DNA of 64,000 bases from G963665495 sp963677785 (GTDB taxonomy: Bacteria; Desulfobacterota; Desulfovibrionia; Desulfovibrionales; Desulfovibrionaceae). The stretch lies in assembly GCA_963677785.2 (NCBI GenBank), contig CAXXDH010000003.1:3410001-3474000 (forward strand), written 5' to 3'. Positions within the stretch are counted from its first letter, which is position 1; each line of letters starts with the position of its first letter. A model generated the notes under the pieces. That model was not told the origin of the DNA, ran no database searches, and saw nothing but the letters and a program-made list of their open reading frames with translations. The translations under genes and the position numbers were made by a program. Positions 54,670 to 62,364 of this stretch are shown piece by piece.

Positions 54670-55449
54670 ATGAAGCTGTACATGTTCGAGGCAGGGGTGC
54701 TGAAAAGCCAGAAACAGTTTTTCACTCTCAACAGCGGCTATGGAGAAGCCTTTGACGTGCCGGTTCCTTTTGTCCTCATCGATCATCCCAAAGGCAAGGT
54801 ATTGTTCGATACGGGCAACGCTTTGGAAACCGTGAACAACAAGCACGAACATTGGGGCGCCATTGTGGCCGCCTATGATCCGATCATGACGGAAGATCAG
54901 TTCTGCGCTAATGCCATCAAAAAAGTCGGAGTCGATCCTGCGGAAATCAAGTATGTGATCCTTTCGCATCTGCATCTGGATCATGCCGGAGGCGTCGGCC
55001 ACTTCCCCAACGCGCGTTATGTGGTGCAGCGCGATGAATTGCATTTTGCCTATGTGCCCGACCCCTACATGAAGCTTGCCTATATTCGCAAGGATTTTGA
55101 TAAGGATGTGGACTGGTTGATCCTGGAAGGCTGGCAGGACGACGGTTTTGATTTATACGGTGACGGCGCCATCCAGGTCTGGTTCACTCCCGGACATACG
55201 CCCGGCCATCAATCCATTCTGGTGAATCTGGAAAACAATGGACCCACCTTTTTCGCGGCTGATTCCTGTTATACGCAATCCAACCTGGAGCAGGGCATTC
55301 TGCCGGGCTTGATGTGGAGCGCAGGAGACACGGTGCGCAGCGTCGACCGGATGCGCTATCTCAAGGAAGCACGCGGCGTGAAGGTAATCACCGGCCATGA
55401 TCCCGAATCCTGGAAATCCGTCAGACAAGCCCCCGAATATTACGACTGA
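54670..55449 (+). CDS. Metallo-beta-lactamase-fold lactonase (AttM/AhlD-like)
   Basis: 259 residues from the ATG at 54670, with GGAGG 7 bases upstream. The zinc-binding motif HLHLDHAGG, a downstream His in TPGHTPGHQS, Asp in FFAADSCYT and His in KVITGHDPES form the dinuclear site. The closest known types are AHL or gamma-butyrolactone lactonases of the AttM/BlcC group, which in Agrobacterium sit with an iron ADH and an aldehyde dehydrogenase. Here the iron ADH is next door; no aldehyde dehydrogenase is. Substrate is inferred only. Confidence 0.85.
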   Translation: MKLYMFEAGVLKSQKQFFTLNSGYGEAFDVPVPFVLIDHPKGKVLFDTGNALETVNNKHEHWGAIVAAYDPIMTEDQFCANAIKKVGVDPAEIKYVILSHLHLDHAGGVGHFPNARYVVQRDELHFAYVPDPYMKLAYIRKDFDKDVDWLILEGWQDDGFDLYGDGAIQVWFTPGHTPGHQSILVNLENNGPTFFAADSCYTQSNLEQGILPGLMWSAGDTVRSVDRMRYLKEARGVKVITGHDPESWKSVRQAPEYYD

Positions 55450-55455
55450 GCATGC

Positions 55456-55488
55456 AACGCCGCCGGGCAAACTCCCGGCGGCGTTTTC
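55456..55488 (+). terminator. Terminator after the lactonase
   Basis: 11-bp GC stem ACGCCGCCGGG/CCCGGCGGCGT around a 6-nt loop, then TTT. Confidence 0.9.
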
Positions 55489-55607
55489 TCCCACCAGCAA
55501 TAGCCTGCCCGTCCGGTAGCGCTCCTTACATCGATTTCATACCGCTCTGGACTTCAGAGCCGTTCCATTTTATCTTGCAATAAAGAATTTCTAGCATGGG
55601 AGTGCTG

Positions 55608-57701
55608 ATGCGCGTACGTGATATCATGCAGGGTCCTGTGGAGGCGCTGCGTCAAGATGCAACGCTTCGAGATGCCGCTTTTCTGTTTCGTCGCCAGCGG
55701 GTGCAGGGAGCCCGTGTAATGGATTCGCACGGTCAGCTGGCCGGCATTTTCACCCTTGAGGAACTGATGCAGGCCCTGGCCAATGGGGCTGCCATGTCCG
55801 AGACGGTTGCCCTTCATACGCGTTCCGTATTCTGCACAGTGCATCCTGATACGGATATTTCCGAAATCGACTGGCAGGGCAGCCGTTTTCTGGCCGTCCT
55901 GGATGCCGATGCGGTCATCGGCGGCATAGATACCATGACCGTTCTTGAGGCGGACTACGGAGCGCGGCAGTCCGGAGATTTGCCCTATCACCAGATTTTT
56001 CAAGGGCTTCCCGAGCCGGTTTTTCTGGTGGACAGCCACTGGTCCGTGGGCTGGCACAATGTGGCTGCCGGGCTGCTCTGCAGCAGCGCCGGTATTGATC
56101 TTTGCAGCCAGACGCTGGCGGAAGTGCTGCGCAAAGCCGGCTTCGAGCTCGAAGTGGACCCTGTAGACGGGCAGTCCATCCACATGGCCTGGCGTGATTC
56201 GGTACGCCTGCTGCCGATTATCTGGCGCGTGAATGCCGACAACCGGCCTTTGGGATTCATGGTCTTGTTGCGCAACGTGCAGGATCAGATGAGCCGTTCG
56301 CGCGAGCTTTCCGACTTGCGTGATCTTTCCGCCGAGCAGCACGCCATCATTGATTCTTCTTTTGACGGTTTTTACATAACGGACGGTGAAGGCCGGACGC
56401 TGCGGATCAACCGGGCCTACGAACGGATTACCGGTATCCGGGGCAAAGAGGTCCTCGGCAAAACCATGGCGGAACTGGTGAATGCCGGATTTTATAACGA
56501 GTCCGTCACCTTGCGGGTGTTGAAAAGCCGTCAGACCGAAACCATCATCCAAAAAGTCAAAGACACCAAAACCATTGTCGTCACAGGCACGCCCGTCCTG
56601 GATCATGAGGGCAACATCTGGCGCGTGGTGACCAATGTCCGGGATGTGACCGAACTGCGCAAGCTGCAGGCCGAACTCGAACGTATGGCCCGGTTGCAGC
56701 ATCATTACCGCAAGGAACTGGATACCTTGCGTCGTCATATGGATCACAAGGCCAAAGTGATTATCCGCTCCAAAGGCATGCAGGAAGTCTACGAGCAGGC
56801 CATGCGTCTGGCCCAGGTAGATTCCACGGTGTTGATTCTGGGCGAGTCCGGAGTGGGCAAGGAAGTGGTGGCCGAACTGATCCACGAGAGCAGCACTCGC
56901 CAGGAACATCCCTTTGTCAAGGTCAGCTGCGCGGCCATTCCTGAACATCTCCTGGAATCCGAATTGTTCGGCTACAAGCCCGGCGCCTTTACGGGCGCAT
57001 TGCGTACGGGCAAAACCGGTCTTTTCGAAGAGGCCAACAACGGGACGCTGTTTCTGGATGAGATCGGCGAAATGCCACTCGGGCTGCAGGCCAAGATGCT
57101 GCGCGTGTTGCAGGATAAAAGTTTCGCCAGGGTGGGCGGCGTACACCGTATCACCGTGGACGTACGCATTGTCGCTGCCACCAACAGGAACCTGGAAGAA
57201 CTGGTGGAGCAGAAGCTTTTCCGCCGCGATCTGTATTACCGCCTCAATGTGGTGCCGGTGTATGTTCCGCCTCTGCGCGAACGTCGGGAAGCTATTTTTG
57301 ACTTTGTGTATCTTTTTCTGGGGCGCTTCAACCAGAAACACGGACTGAGCAAACAGATCGAAGCCGACGCCATGGACGTGCTGATTTCCACGGACTGGCC
57401 CGGAAATGTCCGCCAGCTTGAGAACACTGTCGAGCGTTTGGTGGTCATGGCCCGCAGCGACGTCATCACACGGGAGGACGTCTACCGGGCCATCGGATCT
57501 TCCGACCCCGGCGGCTGCCTCGAACCGTCCATTGCCGTGGACAATACGTCCCTTCAGGAAATTCTGGAAACTGCCGAACGCAAAGCCCTGACTCTTGCTC
57601 TGAAAAAGCACCACAGCACCCGAGCCGTGGCCCGGGCCCTGGGCATCAACCAGTCCACAGTGGTCCGCAAGATGCAGCGCTACGGCTTGAAGTCGGGGTA
57701 G
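55608..57701 (+). CDS. Sigma-54 activator with CBS and PAS sensor domains
   Basis: 697 residues; ATG at 55608 is preferred (GGGAG 5 bases upstream) over 55596. Order: CBS pair about 1-115 (MRVRDIMQGPVEALRQDATL), PAS-like about 130-230, PAS about 245-365 (FDGFYITDGEGRTLRINRAY), AAA+ about 380-615 with GESGVGKE, sigma-54 contact GAFTGA and LFLDEIGEMP, and a C-terminal HTH (HSTRAVARALGINQSTVVRK). Cytoplasmic. It follows the ADH/lactonase genes and the ADH has a sigma-54 promoter, so control of that operon is likely. CBS domains suggest nucleotide sensing. Confidence 0.92.
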   Translation: MRVRDIMQGPVEALRQDATLRDAAFLFRRQRVQGARVMDSHGQLAGIFTLEELMQALANGAAMSETVALHTRSVFCTVHPDTDISEIDWQGSRFLAVLDADAVIGGIDTMTVLEADYGARQSGDLPYHQIFQGLPEPVFLVDSHWSVGWHNVAAGLLCSSAGIDLCSQTLAEVLRKAGFELEVDPVDGQSIHMAWRDSVRLLPIIWRVNADNRPLGFMVLLRNVQDQMSRSRELSDLRDLSAEQHAIIDSSFDGFYITDGEGRTLRINRAYERITGIRGKEVLGKTMAELVNAGFYNESVTLRVLKSRQTETIIQKVKDTKTIVVTGTPVLDHEGNIWRVVTNVRDVTELRKLQAELERMARLQHHYRKELDTLRRHMDHKAKVIIRSKGMQEVYEQAMRLAQVDSTVLILGESGVGKEVVAELIHESSTRQEHPFVKVSCAAIPEHLLESELFGYKPGAFTGALRTGKTGLFEEANNGTLFLDEIGEMPLGLQAKMLRVLQDKSFARVGGVHRITVDVRIVAATNRNLEELVEQKLFRRDLYYRLNVVPVYVPPLRERREAIFDFVYLFLGRFNQKHGLSKQIEADAMDVLISTDWPGNVRQLENTVERLVVMARSDVITREDVYRAIGSSDPGGCLEPSIAVDNTSLQEILETAERKALTLALKKHHSTRAVARALGINQSTVVRKMQRYGLKSG

Positions 57702-57764
57702 CTGAGAATACTTTTTGGGGGATCTCACCTCTCGATATGAAATAAATTGAGAACACGCCCTAAC

Positions 57765-57788
57765 AAAAAAGGGCGCTTGCGCGCCCTC
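57765..57788 (-). terminator. Terminator after the transglycosylase
   Basis: GGGCGC/GCGCCC hairpin at 57771-57786; on the minus strand it is followed by TTTTTT (57770-57765). Confidence 0.85.
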
Positions 57789-57816
57789 CCGTCTATAAAC
57801 TATCCCTTTCCCTTCG

Positions 57817-59550
57817 TTAGTTGGCTACGATCTTGATCGTGTCTCCGGGGCGCAGAACGGATCTTTTGTTCATGTTGTTCAGGCGCAGCAGTTCGGTTTC
57901 AGAGGTGTTGAAGCGGTTGGCCAGAGCCCAGATGGTGTCGCCTTTGCGGACTTTGTACTGGATGGTCTGCCCGGAGCGCCGCGAGGCGGTTTTTGTCTTG
58001 CCGGGGATGACCAGTTTCTGGCCGGCGCGCAGATCCTTGGGGGAATTGAGACCATTGGCCTTGAGCAGCTCCTTGACGCTGGTGCCCGTACGCGCGGCAA
58101 CGTGCGAGAGGGTGTCGCCCCTGCGGACCTCATAGGGATCCCTGGAAGAGGCGGCTGGGCGGGCGCCGGGGACTTTGACCTTCTGGCCGGGGCGGATCAT
58201 GTTCGAACTGGTGCGGTTGTAACGTTTCAGTTCACGGACAGAGACCCCGGTACGGGCGCTTATGGCGGACCAGGTATCGCCTCTGCGAACTTTGTAGACG
58301 CTTTTTGTATAGGTCTTGGTAGAACGCCGGCGTTCCTGGGCGAGCATGGCGCCGCCGTCAACATCGATGGGCACGATGACCCGCTGTCCGATACGCAGCC
58401 TGTTGGACCTGGTGTTGTTGACTGTTTTGAGGACTGCCACACTTACGCCAAAGCGTTTGCCGATGACCGACCAGGAATCGCCGCGGCGTACGGTGTACAT
58501 CTGGTGGTCTTTGAACATTTTGGAAACCGGCTTGGACAAGTACTCTTTGGCTTCGGCCGTTTTAATGAGGGGAATATGCACGGTTGTTTGTTTGCCGGGA
58601 GGGGAAACGACCCGTTTGTGGGCCAGATTGAAGCTCAGGAAGGTTTTCCAGCTCATGCCGCAGGCCTTGGCAAGGCCTTTGAGATTGGTGCCTGGTTTCA
58701 CCTGAAGATGGGCAAGTTCCGTGTTCGCGTCCATGTTGGCCGGAGTTAAACCGAGTTCTTCAATATTGGCGACGATTTTACAGATCGCCAGAAAACGGGG
58801 AACAAAATCCAGTGTTTCTTTGCGCAGCCGGGCGCGCCGTCCGAGACTGTCGTTGCCCTTGGCAATGGCGAAAAACTCCGTACTGCCCAGCTGCTTGCAG
58901 GCTTTGTCCAGCTTGGCCTCACCCGCATTGTAGGAAGCCAGGGCCACGGTCCAGTCATGGAACATGCCGTAAAGGGCCTTGAAATATCCCGCAGCCGCAT
59001 AGGTGGCTTTGAAGGGGTCGCGGCGTTCGTCTATCCAGCGGTCCACACGCAGGCCGTAGTTGCGTCCGGTCTGAGACATGAACTGCCAGATACCGGCTGC
59101 GCCTGCATGGGAATACGCCTTCGGATTGAATCCGCTTTCGATAAAGGGGAGATACGCCAGCTCTTCCGGTAAGCCTTCCTGTTGAAAAACTTTTTTGATG
59201 TAGGGTAGATATGGGCCGGAGCGGATAATCCAGCGCTGCAGCGTACGCGGGTGCTCGCGTACGAGGAACAGAAATTGTTGTTGAATGAGCCGCGCGGAGT
59301 GTTCGTCCAGCACGTACTCAATGCCCAGGCTGGTTTCCAGGGCCTTTTTTTCTGCATCAGTCAGGGTGACGGCGCCTTGTATTTCGGGCCAGGGTTCAGT
59401 TAGCTCCTGGTCCAGCGGCTCCTGCTCTATCTCAATTTCGGTGTCTGCGTCGCTGATCACGGGAATGGAGTCGTCTGGTTTTTTGACGGCGCATGCAGTG
59501 ACGCTTAACAACAAAATAATACTTAACAAACTAATATGTAATTTTTTCAT
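57817..59550 (-). CDS. mltD: Membrane-bound lytic transglycosylase with four LysM repeats
   Basis: 577 residues from the ATG at 59550 (GGGGAG upstream). A lipobox (SVTAC) gives an outer-membrane lipoprotein. SLT domain about 95-260 with the catalytic Glu in PFIESGFNPKAYSHAGAAGI and the later VALASYNAGEAKLDKA. Four LysM repeats follow (VRRGDSWSVIGKRFGVS, VRRGDTWSAISARTGVS, VRRGDTLSHVAARTGTS, VRKGDTIWALANRFNTS). It cleaves peptidoglycan glycan strands; LysM binds the wall. E. coli MltD has fewer LysM repeats. Convergent with the sigma-54 activator gene. Confidence 0.94.
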   Translation of the reverse strand: MKKLHISLLSIILLLSVTACAVKKPDDSIPVISDADTEIEIEQEPLDQELTEPWPEIQGAVTLTDAEKKALETSLGIEYVLDEHSARLIQQQFLFLVREHPRTLQRWIIRSGPYLPYIKKVFQQEGLPEELAYLPFIESGFNPKAYSHAGAAGIWQFMSQTGRNYGLRVDRWIDERRDPFKATYAAAGYFKALYGMFHDWTVALASYNAGEAKLDKACKQLGSTEFFAIAKGNDSLGRRARLRKETLDFVPRFLAICKIVANIEELGLTPANMDANTELAHLQVKPGTNLKGLAKACGMSWKTFLSFNLAHKRVVSPPGKQTTVHIPLIKTAEAKEYLSKPVSKMFKDHQMYTVRRGDSWSVIGKRFGVSVAVLKTVNNTRSNRLRIGQRVIVPIDVDGGAMLAQERRRSTKTYTKSVYKVRRGDTWSAISARTGVSVRELKRYNRTSSNMIRPGQKVKVPGARPAASSRDPYEVRRGDTLSHVAARTGTSVKELLKANGLNSPKDLRAGQKLVIPGKTKTASRRSGQTIQYKVRKGDTIWALANRFNTSETELLRLNNMNKRSVLRPGDTIKIVAN

Positions 59551-59853
59551 GCAATTCTCCCCAGCATGAGTATTACCAAAAAGACTTAATGAAATCAACC
59601 TGCTGTTTGAATTTTGGCTGGTTCAACGCGATATATTGATTTTATCTCTATAAAATATTTAGAAAAAAACAAGATGCTTTCAGACGAGAGGACGGGGAAG
59701 AAGAAAGTGAAAACTCGCGTGTTTACCTGAGAGTCGCATTTACGTAGGATGCGTGTCATGAGCTTCGTCTGAAGCCGTTTGCCTAGCCCAGGATGGTTTG
59801 CGGGTCAACTTTTTTCCCGGAAGTATTCGGGGACAGCGGGTGGTACGTGGAAA
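59551..59853. other. Divergent intergenic region
   Basis: About 300 bp between mltD and the methyltransferase gene, AT-rich near 59640-59680, where TATAAAATA could serve as a -10 region. No gene supported. Confidence 0.4.
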
Positions 59854-60717
59854 ATGAACAGGAATGAGAAGCGGGATAAGATCATCGCCGCAGATGTGTT
59901 CCGAAAAAATGTATACGGACTTGTACCCGAAGGTGCGAGCCGTATTCTGGATTTCGGCTGCGGCGCCGGCGGGCTGGCTCTCAGATTGCAGCGGGACAAG
60001 CATTGCACGCAAGTGTTCGGGCTGGACATCAACAAGGAAGTGACCGCGGACCTTGGAGGCTTGTTGGACGGCGTGTTTCATGTTGATTTGGAAATTTCAG
60101 GACAGGAGCTTGCTCCGGAGTTTCAAGGTTTCTTCAACTATATCATTATGCATGACGTGCTGGAACACTTTAACGATCCCTGGTACTGCCTATCCAAAAT
60201 ACGTCATTTCCTGGCTCGGGACGGCCAGTTGATCATCGCCACTCCCAACGTGCAGTACTGGAAGATACAGCACACGATTCTCAGCGGGGATTTTCCGTAT
60301 GGTCCGGGTTTGTGGCATACGGGCCATCTGCGCTGGTTCACAGTTCGTTCGCTGCTGGAGCTATGCATCATGGGGGCTTACGAGATTGAGGCCATCCTGC
60401 TGGAGATACCTGAAGTTATGGATACAAGGATTTTATCAAACAAACGAAATGTCCGGTCGGTGTCATTTCCTCCGTTGGAGGTGCGCGGAAATTATCAAGA
60501 ACTGCCAGTGATTACGGTTAATTATCCAAGGGATGTAAGCAGGTATTATCCTGTTTTTCTGGCCCACAAACTGCTGGTGCGTTGCAAGGCCAGCGGTCCG
60601 GGTGATAACCTGCGCCGGATGGTCAATAATTGTCCTGAACTGGCCGCCATGCGCAGAAAATTGCAGCTGCCTTTTGATGTATACAATCCGCCGCGCATGC
60701 ATTTGCTGGAAGGGTAG
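59854..60717 (+). CDS. Class I SAM-dependent methyltransferase
   Basis: 287 residues. Motif I RILDFGCGAGGLALRLQ, an acidic residue after strand 2 (VFGLDINKEV), and the HDVLEHFNDPW/ATPNVQYWK regions place it in the Methyltransf_11/UbiG-like group, often linked to glycan or lipid modification. C-terminal 80 residues (about 205-287) are outside the core fold. ATG at 59854 has a weak site; a longer frame from 59779 is unlikely. Substrate unknown. Confidence 0.88.
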   Translation: MNRNEKRDKIIAADVFRKNVYGLVPEGASRILDFGCGAGGLALRLQRDKHCTQVFGLDINKEVTADLGGLLDGVFHVDLEISGQELAPEFQGFFNYIIMHDVLEHFNDPWYCLSKIRHFLARDGQLIIATPNVQYWKIQHTILSGDFPYGPGLWHTGHLRWFTVRSLLELCIMGAYEIEAILLEIPEVMDTRILSNKRNVRSVSFPPLEVRGNYQELPVITVNYPRDVSRYYPVFLAHKLLVRCKASGPGDNLRRMVNNCPELAAMRRKLQLPFDVYNPPRMHLLEG

Positions 60718-60819
60718 GTATTGACGGGCGCGGGTTTTTTTTGGATATTTTTTCAAGTAATATCCATTTAAACGTATTGGTACGCTTTATTTTATCAAAA
60801 ATGTTTTTCGGAGGAAACG

Positions 60820-62040
60820 TTGGCGACTCTCAATAGTGCATTGTTTGTTGACTTTGATAATATCTACAGCAGAATTTTAAATGACCACGGCAAGGAACTC
60901 GCAGAAAGCTTTGCCACAAACCCCGGGCAATGGCTCGACTGGTTGACGCAGAATGAGTTTTTTCAGGGAGAGAGGCAGGCTACCCGTGATATTCTGGTGA
61001 GGAAGTGCTACTTCAACCCGGCCGCGTTTTATTACTACCGTCCCTTTTTTGTAACTTCCGCCTTTAATGTCGTAGATTGTCCGCCGTTGACCAAAGGGGG
61101 CAAAACCAGTGCGGACATCCATATGGTTCTGGACATTATCGACGCGCTTGATAATGATTCGCCAACCTATGATGAGTTCATCATTTTTTCCGGGGATGCG
61201 GACTTTACGCCGGTTTTGATTCGGCTGCGGGAAAAAGGGCGTAAAACGATCGTTCTGGCTGTGGGGGCTACTTCTCCCGCCTACAAGTCAGCGGCATCCA
61301 TGCTGATAGGCGAGGACCAGTTCGTTGAAGAAGCCCTGAATTTTTACCTGATTCAGCAGAGCCGGTCTCCTTCCAAAAATCTGGAGTCGCTGAAAAAAGA
61401 GATTGCTGATTTTATTGTCGAAACGGTCAACAAGTCATCCGAACCCATGGTTATGGCCACTCTGGCCGACCGTATTCGCAGAGAGTTCATCGATACCGAC
61501 CTCAATGACTGGTTTGGCGAAGGAAAATTCCGGGATTTTCTCACGAGTATTGACCTCAAGGGGCTGGCGTTATCTTCGGTGATTCCCGGCTATGCATACA
61601 ACCCCTATACGCATGCACTTCCTGAAACCGACGAAGGTCCGAGCCAGTTTGAAAAAGATGACCCGGAACTCTTTGATTTCTCTAAATATGTCCATAGCAT
61701 CACAGACATCCCTTTGATTCCTCCGGCCTGCTATAAACATGTTTTTGAATTGCTTGCCGATGAAATTGCAGAAAACGGCTTCAATTTGACCATGACATCG
61801 AAAAACCTGCGCGACAGATGCGTTGAAAAAGATGTGCATCTTTCCAGACAGCAGGCGAACTTTATTTTGATAGGGTTGAGCAAGGTGGGGTATAGGTACA
61901 AATGGAACGGTAAAGATACGCCGGCTGATCTGGCCAAAGCATTCGCCAAGAATGTTTTCGACCTCTGTATATCCTCCCAAATGTCTCTAAAAGAGAAAGA
62001 TATGGACAAATTGTTGCGCTGGATAATGCCAAAGAACTGA
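60820..62040 (+). CDS. NYN-domain (LabA-like) nuclease candidate with LOTUS-type domain
   Basis: 406 residues from a TTG start at 60820 with a strong GGAGGAA site. The N-terminal NYN/PIN-like domain about 1-170 carries acidic residues in LFVDFDNIYS, TSADIHMVLDIIDAL and FSGDADFTPVL. About 185-260 resembles an OST-HTH/LOTUS domain (MVMATLADRIRREFIDTDLN, EGKFRDFLTSIDLKGLAL), and a third helical domain lies at about 300-400. Proteins of this build are thought to act on RNA. Monocistronic between a methyltransferase gene and an AT-rich gap. Confidence 0.88.
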   Translation: MATLNSALFVDFDNIYSRILNDHGKELAESFATNPGQWLDWLTQNEFFQGERQATRDILVRKCYFNPAAFYYYRPFFVTSAFNVVDCPPLTKGGKTSADIHMVLDIIDALDNDSPTYDEFIIFSGDADFTPVLIRLREKGRKTIVLAVGATSPAYKSAASMLIGEDQFVEEALNFYLIQQSRSPSKNLESLKKEIADFIVETVNKSSEPMVMATLADRIRREFIDTDLNDWFGEGKFRDFLTSIDLKGLALSSVIPGYAYNPYTHALPETDEGPSQFEKDDPELFDFSKYVHSITDIPLIPPACYKHVFELLADEIAENGFNLTMTSKNLRDRCVEKDVHLSRQQANFILIGLSKVGYRYKWNGKDTPADLAKAFAKNVFDLCISSQMSLKEKDMDKLLRWIMPKN

Positions 62041-62364
62041 TTGTAAAACAATGTAACTAAAATAGCAGTGAATATTACTGATTTGCTTTTTGTTACTGAG
62101 GAAGTAAATCTGATTGTGAATGTAATTAGTGTTATAATTATGTATTTCTATTGTTTTTTTGTATGAGACTAGAGCTAAATAGCTGGAAGTTGGGTATTTT
62201 TCGCTCCCAGGCTGAATTTGTTTTTAGTACTTCAACTGCTTGCATCTGTACTAGAGACGTTTTAACATTGTATGAAAACATGCAGAATTGTCTTGCCGCC
62301 GCCAGTTCTTTGTAAGTGCCGCATATAACATGCATCTAGTATTTATTTTTTATTGGGGAATGAT
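62041..62364. other. AT-rich intergenic region
   Basis: About 320 bp, no supported gene. TATAAT at 62133-62138 may be a -10 box; a good -35 is lacking. A GGGGA ribosome site for the following sensor gene is at 62355-62359. Confidence 0.5.

Noticed and set aside
55554..57728. 724-codon minus-strand frame
   Set aside because: Exact antisense of the CBS/PAS sigma-54 activator, whose domains are unmistakable.
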